This document shows positions 1-8,428 of a DNA stretch of 64,000 nt, in pieces. Position numbers and translations under genes: made by a program. Each line of letters starts with the position of its first letter. Within the stretch, counting starts at the first letter, position 1. Origin of the DNA: Stutzerimonas stutzeri (lineage in GTDB: Bacteria > Pseudomonadota > Gammaproteobacteria > Pseudomonadales > Pseudomonadaceae); contig NZ_CP007441.1 of NCBI RefSeq assembly GCF_000590475.1, forward strand, positions 2,920,660-2,984,659. The letters are read 5' to 3'. The notes under the pieces are model-generated. The model searched no databases. It had not been told where the DNA came from and saw nothing but the letters and a program-made list of their open reading frames with translations.

Positions 1-1
1 C

Positions 2-505
2 CCTTGGGCAAAACGGCCCGGCAAACGGCCGGCGAGTATCAGCCTGCCATTCGCGCCCTACGGCGGCATGCTCGCCCATCGCAGCCTGTACCAGCGCATC
101 GGTGTGCCGTTGAAAGAACTGGTGCTATACGTCGACGACACCGAGTACACCCGGCGTATCACCGCAGGCGGGGGGCAATTGCTCCTGTTTACCGATGCGG
201 TTATCGACGAGCTCGAACAGTCCTGGAACGTCAAGGCCCGCACCCGCAACATCTACGAGACCTTTCTGCTCGGTGACTCGGACTTCCGCGCCTACTATGC
301 CGCGCGCAATCAAGCCTGGTTCGACAAGAATGTCTGGGCCGACTCCCCCCGGCTGCACCGCCTCAATCGGGCGATTTTTCTTACCTTGCTGCGCTTGATT
401 GCCCGGCTGCGTAATACCCGACAGCGCCTGCTGCTTATCGAACAAGCCATCCATGACGGCGAAAACGGCGTTCTGGGGATGAGCAAAACTTTCCCGTTGC
501 GTTGA
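2..505 (+). CDS. Family 2 glycosyltransferase, C-terminal part (cut by window edge)
   Basis: The reading frame is open from base 2 and ends at the TGA at 503-505, so only the last 167 or so residues are here. The segment FAPYGGMLAHRSL, then a DDTEY motif followed by RRI and a glycine-rich turn, is the pattern of the acceptor-side half of GT2 enzymes of the galactofuranosyl/rhamnosyl type, where acidic residues in DDTEY take part in catalysis. The C-terminal third is basic and hydrophobic. An acyltransferase gene follows after 50 bases, so the pair probably works in surface polysaccharide assembly. Sugar donor and acceptor cannot be told. An internal ATG at 68 exists but lies inside the domain and is unlikely to be the real start. 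Confidence 0.7.
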   Translation, partial: PWAKRPGKRPASISLPFAPYGGMLAHRSLYQRIGVPLKELVLYVDDTEYTRRITAGGGQLLLFTDAVIDELEQSWNVKARTRNIYETFLLGDSDFRAYYAARNQAWFDKNVWADSPRLHRLNRAIFLTLLRLIARLRNTRQRLLLIEQAIHDGENGVLGMSKTFPLR

Positions 506-555
506 GCCCCTGCCTATAGCAGCGCTGTCGCCCGGATCAACCCAGGGATTTGCCC

Positions 556-1626
556 ATGGACATCGCTTCGACTCAGCGCGAACAGAACAACTTCGACTTC
601 TTGCGTTTCTTTGCCGCTTCGGCAGTCGTCCTCGGTCACTGCTATTGGCTGTCGGGCATCGGCGATATCGAACCGGTGCGGCTGTTTACCGGGTCAATGG
701 ATACCGCTGACATTGCCGTGAACCTGTTCTTCGTCATGAGCGGTTTTTTGATCGCTGCATCATGGATCAACAGTCGCAGTCCGCTGGACTTCGCCGTCAA
801 ACGCGCCCTGCGGATTTTCCCGGCGTTGTGCGTTTCGGTTCTATTGACCGTACTCATTGTCGGGCCACTGGCAACCGGGCTGTCGCTCGAGGGCTACTTT
901 CTTAACCGTCAGACTATGGGCTACCTCGGCAATATGACGTTGATTACCCATTTCCATCTGCCCGGGGTGTTTACCAACAATCCGTTCCCCGAGACCGTCA
1001 ACGGCTCCGTCTGGACGTTGCCCTACGAAGTGCTGATGTACGTTTCATTGCTGATAATGGGGCTGCTCAGAGTATTCGGCCGAATCGCTGTACTGACACT
1101 CCCCATCACGCTGATACTGCTTCACTTCCATCTGGCACCGAACCTGGGCCTGGAAAGCGACATTCTGCGCAAGTCGAGCCGGCTGGGCATGTTCTTCTTT
1201 CTAGGCTCGGCGTTGTACCTGTTTCGCCGGAGCGTGCCGTGGAACTGGAAGATCGCGCTGACGCTGCTGGCGGTCTCGCTGCTCAGCGCGCGAACCGACT
1301 GGTGGTTTTTCGTCCACGTCCTGACGCTACCGTACCTCACCATTTATCTGGCACATCTGCAGATACCACGACTGTCCCGCTTCGGCCGCTATGGAGATTT
1401 TTCATACGGCATCTACATTTACAGCTTTCCGTTCCAGCAGTTGCTGATGCATTGGCTGAGCCCGCAGTTGTCGCTGCCGGCTTTCATGGCGCTCAGCCTG
1501 ACAGGCAGTGTCATGCTGGCGATATTGTCGTGGCATCTGATCGAGTCGCCGGCGTTGCGTCTCAAGCGCTACCTGCCCAATCGTCGTGCTCGTCCGAACG
1601 AGGCTGTGTTGAATCAAGTTCCATGA
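556..1626 (+). CDS. Membrane acyltransferase, acyltransferase-3 family
   Basis: This 356-residue integral membrane protein has about ten hydrophobic segments. Its N-terminus, NNFDFLRFFAASAVVLGH, matches the first helix of acyltransferase-3 (OafA/WecH-type) enzymes, including the conserved Arg and His. Such proteins acetylate or otherwise acylate sugars of O-antigen, exopolysaccharide or peptidoglycan in the inner membrane. I chose the ATG at 556 because AGGGA at 543-547 sits 8 bases upstream; a TTG at 550 is too close to it. It follows the glycosyltransferase on the same strand and converges with the response regulator downstream. The acyl group and sugar substrate are unknown. Confidence 0.8.
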   Translation: MDIASTQREQNNFDFLRFFAASAVVLGHCYWLSGIGDIEPVRLFTGSMDTADIAVNLFFVMSGFLIAASWINSRSPLDFAVKRALRIFPALCVSVLLTVLIVGPLATGLSLEGYFLNRQTMGYLGNMTLITHFHLPGVFTNNPFPETVNGSVWTLPYEVLMYVSLLIMGLLRVFGRIAVLTLPITLILLHFHLAPNLGLESDILRKSSRLGMFFFLGSALYLFRRSVPWNWKIALTLLAVSLLSARTDWWFFVHVLTLPYLTIYLAHLQIPRLSRFGRYGDFSYGIYIYSFPFQQLLMHWLSPQLSLPAFMALSLTGSVMLAILSWHLIESPALRLKRYLPNRRARPNEAVLNQVP

Positions 1627-1644
1627 CAGACCGTATTTCGCCTG

Positions 1645-2055
1645 CTACGGGGCCGAATCCTCCGAGCCATCAGCGCCTTCGATGAGCTGGCGGATTGTGG
1701 TCACCAGCGGACCAATCCCGCTGCCCTTGGGCAGAAACGCGTCGACCAGCCCGTCGAGCTGCAGCTGTTGAGGGAGCGCGGCGCTCGTCATCAGGATAGG
1801 TGTGTCGTCGTACGCCGGGTTTTTGCGAATAACCCGCGCCATCTCATACCCGTTGAGCTCGGGCATCATGTAGTCGGTAAGGATCAGCGCGGGCTGCTCC
1901 TCCTTGAGCCGAACCAACCCCTGGGCACCGTTTGCCGCCGCCACGACCCGGAAGCCTTCGTCTTCTAGGATCATCACCATCAGTTTGCTGAGGCCGACTT
2001 CATCTTCGACCAGCAATACTAGTGGCGCGCGTCGTTCGGGGTGCTGGTCACGCAT
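1645..2055 (-). CDS. Single-domain response regulator
   Basis: The 136-residue protein is a receiver (CheY-like) domain and little else. The acidic pair is in LLVEDE near residue 16, the phospho-acceptor Asp lies in LILTDYMMPELNG near residue 60, the switch Thr/Ser in MTSAA near residue 90, and the conserved Lys in FLPKGSG near residue 108. There is no output domain, so it must act by protein-protein contact. Its ATG overlaps the last 8 bases of the KaiC-like gene upstream, so the two are translationally coupled and probably form one signalling module. No histidine kinase is next to it. Confidence 0.85.
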   Translation of the reverse strand: MRDQHPERRAPLVLLVEDEVGLSKLMVMILEDEGFRVVAAANGAQGLVRLKEEQPALILTDYMMPELNGYEMARVIRKNPAYDDTPILMTSAALPQQLQLDGLVDAFLPKGSGIGPLVTTIRQLIEGADGSEDSAP

Positions 2056-3526
2056 CCTGGCCCCCCGCCGCAGGCTGGCGATGGGCTTGCCCCGTCATCA
2101 CCCCCTCGGTACAGGTCATGCGCTCGCCCAGCCTGAACCCCCCCGGGCCCAGAGAAAACTCGTAGACATAGGGATCGAATCCACTTTCACGCATCTTCAG
2201 GATCGCCAGCGTGCGGTAGAGCCTGGATTCGAGTTCGGCATACCGAAGCAGGACTATGTTCTCGGCGATCGACGAGACGGTTGTAAAGCGCAAGCCCTGA
2301 TCGCCCCCGACGATCTCTGCCAGTTCAGCCGTGAACATCGTGGTAACTCCTTCGCTGCGCAGGATCGCCGTCAACGTACTGAGGAAGCGGCCCAGCCGCT
2401 GCTCGTGTACGGCGGCCTGCTTGAAGGCATCCACGCCGTCTATGAACAGCCGCTTGACTCCCCGGCGGCGTACATGCCCGAGGATTTCCTCAGCCAGTTG
2501 GTCCTGCAGCAGCTCCGTTGGCGAATGATGAACGACCTCGACCGCACCGCTGTCGATCAACGCACCCAACTCCAGCCCGAGGGCGCCGGCACGGCGCCGC
2601 AATCGATGGGCATCCTCGTAGAAACCGAAGATCAAGCCAGGCTCGGCTTCACTGCTGTTGCAGATGAAGCTCAGCCCAAGCGTTGTCTTGCCGACGCCTG
2701 TGGGCCCGACCAGCAGCGTCGTAGAGGAATAGGGAATACCGCCTTCGATGATGCGATCGAGCCCGTTGACGCCTGTGCTCAAGCGCTCATCGCGCATCGT
2801 CGCGGATTCCAGCTCGCCGGTTACGGCTTCGAGTCGCGGATATACCCGGAATCCGTCGCTGGTGATCGAACTCAGGTGGCGCCCGGAAATGAAATCGCTG
2901 CCCCTGAACTTGCGGACCTGAAGGTAGCGGTAGGTGCGGAAGTGATCTTCGTCGCTACCAAGGTGCAGCCAGCCATCGACCATAGTGAATTCGGGGCTGC
3001 CCGAATCGCGCTTGCTGTTGGTCAACAGCAGAATGGTGCAGCCAACCACGTCGGCGTAGATCGACAGGTCGTTGATGAACTCGCGGAAGGCACGCTCGGA
3101 AGCCGCGTTTTCTTCAAGCGCGAACAACCCGTCGATCACGATCAGCGAAGCCTTTTGCCGCTTTCCGTTGCGCGAGAGATAGTGAAGGATGCCTTCCAGC
3201 CCGTCGCTGCGCAGGATATCGAATGCGCTTTCATACATGACGGAGGAGCCGGCGTACTGGTTGTCCATGAAGCGCATGTTCTGCAGATGCCGAAGCAACC
3301 GATGGTGAGTCTCGGCCAGCAGCGTCACATAGAGCGAGCGTTCACCGCGCGCCGCCCAGCCATAGCAAATCTGGTTGGCCAGAATGGTCTTGCCTTCTCC
3401 TGGTCCGCCCTGGACGATGTATACGGCACGCGGCAGCAAGCCGCCGTTGAGCACGGCATCCAACCCAGGCACGCCGGTCCGAACCCGGTCTGGCGCCGTT
3501 GTCACGAAAGTCGAGGTATCGGTCAC
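2048..3526 (-). CDS. KaiC-like two-domain RecA-fold ATPase
   Basis: The 492-residue protein carries two tandem KaiC/RadA-type ATPase domains. Walker A motifs are GGPGEGKT (about residue 40) and GPTGVGKT (about residue 270). Walker B strands are LIVIDG in the first and LFIDGVD in the second. Each domain also has the Glu after a TLLAE or GFYE strand expected in KaiC-family ATPases. The start is a GTG at 3526 preceded by GGAAAA. No kaiA or kaiB is nearby, so it is not a cyanobacterial clock. Non-cyanobacterial KaiC homologues are often paired with two-component proteins, which fits the overlapping receiver gene. A stress or timing role is inference only. Confidence 0.85.
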   Translation of the reverse strand: MTDTSTFVTTAPDRVRTGVPGLDAVLNGGLLPRAVYIVQGGPGEGKTILANQICYGWAARGERSLYVTLLAETHHRLLRHLQNMRFMDNQYAGSSVMYESAFDILRSDGLEGILHYLSRNGKRQKASLIVIDGLFALEENAASERAFREFINDLSIYADVVGCTILLLTNSKRDSGSPEFTMVDGWLHLGSDEDHFRTYRYLQVRKFRGSDFISGRHLSSITSDGFRVYPRLEAVTGELESATMRDERLSTGVNGLDRIIEGGIPYSSTTLLVGPTGVGKTTLGLSFICNSSEAEPGLIFGFYEDAHRLRRRAGALGLELGALIDSGAVEVVHHSPTELLQDQLAEEILGHVRRRGVKRLFIDGVDAFKQAAVHEQRLGRFLSTLTAILRSEGVTTMFTAELAEIVGGDQGLRFTTVSSIAENIVLLRYAELESRLYRTLAILKMRESGFDPYVYEFSLGPGGFRLGERMTCTEGVMTGQAHRQPAAGGQDA

Positions 3527-3776
3527 AGCAGTTTTCCGTCCGAAACAATGCGCTGAATGGTATCAGCGGCGGCAGCGTGAGTGTCGGCCAGCGTACTGAT
3601 TGGTCATTTTTTAAACAGATACGTTCATGCATCACTGCGCTCTTTTCATGGCCCGATGCGCCAGACGGCACCGGATCGGTACACCAGACGCACCACGGCG
3701 CAATTCGGACCAGCAGGTAGAGTCTCTCAACCGAAAGCCCTACCATGCATGACCAATTCCTGACCAATCCAAATCC
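3527..3776. other. Divergent intergenic region between kaiC-like gene and diguanylate cyclase
   Basis: This 250-base region separates two genes transcribed away from each other and must hold both promoters. I see an AT-rich patch near 3600-3620 but no convincing paired -35/-10 boxes or palindromic operator, and no additional gene. Confidence 0.4.
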
Positions 3777-5381
3777 ATGCCCCTGCCTTCCCTGTTTCGT
3801 ATCGACCTGCGACGACTCATCGTGCTGCTTGCGATTGTTGGTGGACTGGTCACGCTGAGTATCAGCTTTTATGCGAGCTATCAGGTGCAACGCGGATCGT
3901 TGATGGACAACACGCTCGAGGCCAATCGAGCCTACGCGGTGAAACTGGCTGCAGGCACCGAAATCTTCTTCGCTTCGGTGCAGCAACAACTGCAATACAG
4001 TGCGAACATCCTGGCCGAACAATTTGGCGATCCGGACAAACTGGCTGAAGAAGCCGACCGACTCCGCCTGCAGACGGACAGTTTCAATAGCGCCGTCATC
4101 ACCGACGCCCACGGCATCGTGCGGGCGACCTCTCCTCGCGTCGCCAACCTGATTGGCCAGCCGTTGGACTCGCCCGGCGCACGTGAAGCGCTGCGCGAAC
4201 GGCGTCCGCTGGTCAGCAGTCCTTACATGTCGGCTATCGGCAAATTGATAGTCTCTATTTCACAGCCCATCTTCGATAAAGAGGGAACTTATCTAGGCTA
4301 CATCGCTGGAATCATCAACCTGAAGGAGCCGAACATCCTGGGCAGCATGCTCGGCGAGCACTTCTACCACGACGGTTCCTACCTGTACGCGGTCGACCAG
4401 AGTCGGCGCCTGCTCTACCATCCGGACCCGAAGCGGCTCGGCGAGGTCGTTAAAAAAAATGCGGTTATCGATCAAGTGCTGCGCGGCGAATCAGGTAGCC
4501 AGCGGGTCATCAACAGCCGCGGTCTGGACATGTTGGCCGGCTTTGCCCCGGTCCCCACTGCAGGTTGGGGCATAGTTGCCCAGCGCCCGACCGCGGCGAC
4601 CCTGCACCCGCTCGACAACTTGATGCTCGAAGTCCTCCGCCAAACTGCCCCGCTCGCCCTGCTGACATTCTTTGGCGTCTGGCTACTGTCGGGCCTGATC
4701 TCGCGCCCGCTCTGGCAGCTGGCAAGAAGCGCGAGCGAAATGGATGCACCCGACAGCCAGGAGCGCATCCAGCAGATTCGTTCCTGGTATTTCGAATCGT
4801 CCCAGCTGAAACGCGCAATGCAAGTGGGTGTGAACCTCATGCATCAGCGAATCGGCAAGCTCAATCTCGACGTGCAGACCGACCCTCTGACCGGCCTGCT
4901 TAATCGGCGCGGGCTCACTCTTGCGCTGGAACGCCTGAGCGTGGAAAGCCGCGAATTCGCAGTGGTTGCCCTCGACATTGATCATTTCAAGCGGGTCAAT
5001 GACAGCTTTGGCCACGACGTCGGCGATCAGGTCATCCGCCATATTGCCGGGCTAATGACGACCTGCTCGCGCGGGGCTGACACACTCTGTCGCAGCGGCG
5101 GTGAGGAATTCCTGATGCTCCTGCCGGATGCCAATCTGGAGGCGGCCTGGCGAGTTGCAGAACGTCTGCGTCTGTATGTCGAGCAGGACACCATCAGCGA
5201 GGTCGGGCACGTAACCATATCGCTGGGTATCGCGGCCTGGCCGGGTCACCCGGAAAGCATCGAGCAGGTGCTCAAACAGGCCGATGCAGCGCTCTACCGG
5301 GCCAAACAGAGGGGCCGCAATCGTTCGGAGGTCGCTCAGTTCGACCCGTCTGAGCCGGGTAATGCCAAGCACAGCGACTGA
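3777..5381 (+). CDS. Membrane diguanylate cyclase with periplasmic Cache sensor and GGDEF domain
   Basis: This 534-residue protein makes cyclic di-GMP from two GTP. A membrane segment near residues 14-34 is followed by a periplasmic double-Cache-like region of about 250 residues, a second membrane segment near residues 290-310 (LALLTFFGVWLLSG), a linker, and a GGDEF domain starting near residue 365 (DPLTGLLNRRG). The active-site loop is GGEEF at residues 441-445. RGAD at 432-435, five residues before it, is an intact RxxD inhibitory site, so product feedback is expected. It is divergent from the kaiC-like/receiver pair. The ligand sensed by the Cache domain is unknown. Confidence 0.93.
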   Translation: MPLPSLFRIDLRRLIVLLAIVGGLVTLSISFYASYQVQRGSLMDNTLEANRAYAVKLAAGTEIFFASVQQQLQYSANILAEQFGDPDKLAEEADRLRLQTDSFNSAVITDAHGIVRATSPRVANLIGQPLDSPGAREALRERRPLVSSPYMSAIGKLIVSISQPIFDKEGTYLGYIAGIINLKEPNILGSMLGEHFYHDGSYLYAVDQSRRLLYHPDPKRLGEVVKKNAVIDQVLRGESGSQRVINSRGLDMLAGFAPVPTAGWGIVAQRPTAATLHPLDNLMLEVLRQTAPLALLTFFGVWLLSGLISRPLWQLARSASEMDAPDSQERIQQIRSWYFESSQLKRAMQVGVNLMHQRIGKLNLDVQTDPLTGLLNRRGLTLALERLSVESREFAVVALDIDHFKRVNDSFGHDVGDQVIRHIAGLMTTCSRGADTLCRSGGEEFLMLLPDANLEAAWRVAERLRLYVEQDTISEVGHVTISLGIAAWPGHPESIEQVLKQADAALYRAKQRGRNRSEVAQFDPSEPGNAKHSD

Positions 5382-5389
5382 CGCCTACA

Positions 5390-5415
5390 GCCCCGCACTT
5401 GTCGATACGCGGGGC
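5390..5415 (+). terminator. Possible terminator hairpin after diguanylate cyclase
   Basis: A 7-bp perfect stem (GCCCCGC/GCGGGGC) with a 12-base loop lies 8 bases after the stop codon. No U-tract follows, so an intrinsic terminator is uncertain. Confidence 0.35.
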
Positions 5416-5482
5416 ACCGAAAGCTTTGCAATGACTGTATACTCGCGCGCCTTTTTCATGCGCTGTTCCGAGGTCATTGTCG

Positions 5483-6805
5483 ATGAGCAAAACGCCAACA
5501 GTCGGGTTCGTATCACTGGGCTGCCCCAAGGCCACGGTGGACTCCGAACGCATCCTGACTCAGCTGCGCATGGAGGGCTACCAGATCGTGCCCACCTACC
5601 AGGATGCCGACGTGGTGGTGGTCAATACCTGCGGTTTCATCGACAGCGCCAAGGCCGAATCGCTGGATGCCATCGGCGAAGCCATTGCCGAGAACGGCAA
5701 GGTGATCGTCACCGGCTGCATGGGTGTGGCCGAGGACAGTATCCGCAACGTGCACCCCAGCGTGCTGGCCGTCACCGGTCCGCAGCAGTACGAGCAGGTG
5801 GTCAACGCCGTACATGAAGTGGTGCCGCCAAACATCGATCACGATCCCTTCGTCGATCTGGTGCCGCCGCAGGGCATCAAGCTGACCCCGCGCCATTACG
5901 CCTATCTGAAGATTTCCGAAGGCTGCAACCACACCTGCAGCTTCTGCATCATCCCCTCCATGCGCGGCAAGCTGGTTAGCCGCCCGGTAGGCGATGTGCT
6001 GAGCGAAGCCGAGCGCCTGGTCAAGGCGGGCGTCAAGGAAATCCTGGTGATTTCTCAGGACACCAGCGCCTATGGCGTCGACATGAAGTACAAGACCGAC
6101 TTCTGGAACGGACAGCCGGTCAAGACGCGCATGCTGGAGCTCTGCCAGGCGCTGTCGAGCATGGGCGTGTGGGTGCGCTTGCACTATGTCTACCCGTACC
6201 CGAACGTCGATGACGTCATTCCGTTGATGGCCGAAGGAAAGCTGCTGCCCTACCTGGACATTCCCTTCCAGCACGCCAGCCCGAAGGTCCTTAAAGCCAT
6301 GAAGCGTCCGGCCTTCGAGGACAAGACCCTGGCGCGCATCAAGAAGTGGCGCGAGATCTGCCCGCAGCTGACCATCCGCTCGACCTTCATTGTCGGCTTC
6401 CCCGGCGAAACCGAAGAGGACTTCCAGTACCTCCTCGACTGGCTGACCGAAGCCCAGCTGGATCGCGTCGGTTGCTTCCAGTATTCGCCGGTCGAGGGCG
6501 CTCCGGCTGAGGCAATGGATCTCGAGCCGGTACCGGACGACGTCAAGCAGGATCGCTGGGATCGCTTCATGGCCCATCAGCAAGCCATCAGCGCCGCGCG
6601 CCTGGAGCGCAAGGTCGGTCAGGAAATCGAAGTGCTGATCGACGAAGTGGACGAGGACGGCGCGATCGGTCGTTCCTACGCCGATGCCCCGGAGATCGAC
6701 GGTATGGTCTACGTCGACAGCGAGCATCCGCTGCAACCCGGCGACAAGGTCTGGGTCCGCGTGACCAACGCCGACGAGTACGACCTGTGGGCCGAGACGA
6801 TCTGA
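5483..6805 (+). CDS. rimO: Ribosomal protein uS12 methylthiotransferase RimO
   Basis: RimO is a radical-SAM enzyme that adds a methylthio group to the conserved Asp (Asp88 in E. coli) of ribosomal protein S12. The 440-residue protein has the N-terminal UPF0004 domain with three cysteines (SLGCPK, VNTCGF, VTGCMG) that bind the auxiliary 4Fe-4S cluster. The radical-SAM motif CNHTCSFC has cysteines at residues 148, 152 and 155, and a C-terminal TRAM domain follows. Length and motifs match the family well. I chose the ATG at 5483 (MSKTPTVGFVSLGCPK) over the TTG two codons upstream. It stands alone and is followed by a strong terminator. Confidence 0.97.
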   Translation: MSKTPTVGFVSLGCPKATVDSERILTQLRMEGYQIVPTYQDADVVVVNTCGFIDSAKAESLDAIGEAIAENGKVIVTGCMGVAEDSIRNVHPSVLAVTGPQQYEQVVNAVHEVVPPNIDHDPFVDLVPPQGIKLTPRHYAYLKISEGCNHTCSFCIIPSMRGKLVSRPVGDVLSEAERLVKAGVKEILVISQDTSAYGVDMKYKTDFWNGQPVKTRMLELCQALSSMGVWVRLHYVYPYPNVDDVIPLMAEGKLLPYLDIPFQHASPKVLKAMKRPAFEDKTLARIKKWREICPQLTIRSTFIVGFPGETEEDFQYLLDWLTEAQLDRVGCFQYSPVEGAPAEAMDLEPVPDDVKQDRWDRFMAHQQAISAARLERKVGQEIEVLIDEVDEDGAIGRSYADAPEIDGMVYVDSEHPLQPGDKVWVRVTNADEYDLWAETI

Positions 6806-6863
6806 TCAGAGTCGACGAAGCCTGAAAAAAACCTCGCCCCGGCGGGGCTCGAGGTGACAAACG

Positions 6864-6888
6864 AACCCCGCCAAACGGCGGGGTTTTT
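6864..6888 (+). terminator. Rho-independent terminator after rimO
   Basis: A 9-bp perfect stem (AACCCCGCC/GGCGGGGTT) with a 4-base loop runs into a T-tract. A second GC-rich inverted repeat lies just before it at 6832-6854 (CCTCGCC/GGCTCGAGG region). Confidence 0.9.
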
Positions 6889-7160
6889 CGTTTCTCAGGC
6901 AGCGTCCATTGACCAGCTGACTGCATCATCTTGGGGCATTGTCGCTACGGTCAGGTTTTTTCCGGGGCAGGGTTGCCGAAAGACGTCGATGGAAACCGTT
7001 CCTGCACCTTGTAAATTCAACTATTTATTTGAAATAAAAAGGATATTCAAAGAGCTCCTGCCGCTAAATAATAATTGGCGCACGTCTTGCTTCGTTAGCC
7101 GCAGCTGACCATTTGGCCAAGAAAAATCAAGCACACATAACGCAACAGGAGCTCTCCTCT
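6889..7160 (+). promoter_or_regulatory. Upstream region of tsx-like gene
   Basis: There is no gene in this interval. It holds an unusually AT-rich island at 7010-7075, including an inverted repeat ATTCAA (7015-7020) / TTGAA (7029-7033). The RutR-like palindrome at 7106-7119 is listed separately. A lone half-site TTGACCAGCTG lies at 6909-6919. The AT-rich island is the likely promoter region, but no single -35/-10 pair stands out. Confidence 0.5.
7106..7119. promoter_or_regulatory. RutR-like operator upstream of tsx
   Basis: The sequence TGACCATTTGGCCA matches the published RutR operator TGACCA-N2-TGGTCA at 11 of 12 defined positions and is itself nearly palindromic. It lies 42 bases upstream of the tsx-like ATG. 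A RutR-like regulator is encoded at 8429-9094, just past tsx. Binding is an inference from the motif. Confidence 0.6.
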
Positions 7161-7958
7161 ATGAAGTCCATTTTGACCACCACCGCACTCGTCGGCAGCC
7201 TGATGCTCGCAGGTCAGGCGGCTGCCGCGCCTATGCTTTGGCAAAACAACAGCCTGACCTATCTCTACGGTAAGAACTTCTCCGTGGACAGTGCCGGCGG
7301 CGAAGAAGGCGATATCCAGCAAACCATCACCTTCGAACATGCCAGTGGCTGGACCTGGGGCGACATGTTCCTGTTCGTCGATAACAAGTGGTACAACGGC
7401 ATCTCCGGCAGCGACGGCCATACCTATTACGGCGAGTTCAGCCCGCGCCTTTCGTTGGGCAAGATCACCGGCGCCGACCTCTCCTTCGGCCCGATCAAGG
7501 ACGTGCTGATTTCGGCAACCTACGAACGTGGCGAAGGCCGCAATCGCAACTACTTGCTCGGCCCGGCTGTAGACCTGGAGGTGCCAGGTTTTGATCGCCT
7601 CGCCATCAACACTTACTACCGCAAGCCCGACGGCATCACCAACAAGCCGAGCGGCCAATGGCAGATCACTCCGACGTGGGCCATCACAATACCGGTTGGC
7701 AAGTCCGATATTTTGTTCGATGGCTATATCGACTGGGTGGTCAACGATAAGAAGAACGGCAACACTGAATTGAAGAAGAATTTCCACTTCAACCCGCAGG
7801 TGAAATACGACCTGGGCAAAGCGATGGACTACACGCCAGGCAAGCTCTATGTCGGTATCGAGTACGACTACTGGTCGAACAAGTACGGCATCGAGGACAG
7901 TGACGCTTTCAACACCGATAACAACGTCACCAACTTCATCGTCAAAGCCCACTTCTGA
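7161..7958 (+). CDS. Tsx/OmpK-family nucleoside channel, outer membrane
   Basis: The 265-residue protein starts with a clear signal peptide (about 22 residues, ending AGQAAAA). It continues as an aromatic-rich beta-barrel with alternating polar and hydrophobic stretches, ending in a C-terminal Phe (VKAHF) as outer-membrane proteins do. The LWQNNSLTYLYG start of the mature chain is typical of the Tsx/OmpK nucleoside-specific channel family (PF03502). The ATG at 7161 has AGGAG nine bases upstream. Its position at the head of a locus with two ABC importers, a deaminase and a deoxyribosyltransferase-like gene supports nucleoside or nucleobase passage through the outer membrane. A RutR-like operator precedes it. 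Confidence 0.87.
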   Translation: MKSILTTTALVGSLMLAGQAAAAPMLWQNNSLTYLYGKNFSVDSAGGEEGDIQQTITFEHASGWTWGDMFLFVDNKWYNGISGSDGHTYYGEFSPRLSLGKITGADLSFGPIKDVLISATYERGEGRNRNYLLGPAVDLEVPGFDRLAINTYYRKPDGITNKPSGQWQITPTWAITIPVGKSDILFDGYIDWVVNDKKNGNTELKKNFHFNPQVKYDLGKAMDYTPGKLYVGIEYDYWSNKYGIEDSDAFNTDNNVTNFIVKAHF

Positions 7959-8428
7959 TGCGAAACGGCGGCTCGGTTCGGAATTGCATCTGACCTCGCC
8001 TGAAGAGATGGCAGTCGTTATCGGATGATGACTGCCATTTCCCTCGACCTCGTGACCCGCTCCGGCAGCCCGTTGCGCAGCGGCTCGGTTGGGGGGCGCA
8101 GGCGCTACAAAAGGGGGCGGTTTTCGCTCAAAGGCACCGTTTTGATACGCATAGGTCAGGCTGGACGCCAAACTGACGTCGGCGTAGGCAGTCAGCAGAC
8201 CAGGCAATGAAAGGGGAACCGCGTCAAATCGGCTTTTTGGGCAGGCGGCCAGCATTGGACCGGTAAAGCTAAGTGGCTGGTCAGCTTCTTGCAGCTCTCG
8301 ACACACCTGAACCACCAAGAGAATTCTGCACGATCTGCTGCGGTCGTGAGGAAAATCGGCCGGCGCCACCCTACGCTAGCATTAGGAAGCGCATCGGGCC
8401 TGATGTCGCCACCACAGGGAACGGACCT
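7959..8428. other. Intergenic region between tsx and rutR-like regulator
   Basis: I find no supportable gene in these 470 bases. A hairpin at 8008-8038 is listed separately. A translatable frame exists on the minus strand through this stretch, but it continues antisense through tsx and matches nothing I recognise. CAGGGA at 8415-8420 is the ribosome binding site of the next gene. Confidence 0.4.
8008..8038 (+). terminator. Hairpin, probable terminator after tsx
   Basis: A perfect 9-bp stem (ATGGCAGTC/GACTGCCAT) encloses a 13-base loop about 50 bases after the tsx stop. It is followed by only three T residues, so termination may be weak. Confidence 0.45.

Noticed and set aside
2048..3526. KaiC-like gene as part of a cyanobacterial-type circadian clock
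   Set aside because: No kaiA or kaiB is present in the window and the host is a heterotrophic pseudomonad; only the fold is shared.
1904..3556. Long plus-strand open frame (about 550 codons) opposite the kaiC-like gene
   Set aside because: It is antisense to a gene with complete ATPase motifs, has no recognisable domain and is explained by high GC content at third codon positions.
5513..6736. Long minus-strand frame opposite rimO
   Set aside because: RimO on the plus strand is certain; the antisense product is His/Asp/Val-rich low-quality sequence without motifs.
6909..6924. TTGACCAGCTGACTGC as a further RutR operator
   Set aside because: Only the left half-site fits; the right arm has lost symmetry, and it is about 240 bases from the start codon.
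7095..8369. 424-codon minus-strand frame covering tsx and the following gap
   Set aside because: Most of it is antisense to tsx, which has a signal peptide and beta-barrel pattern; the part in the gap matches no family I know.
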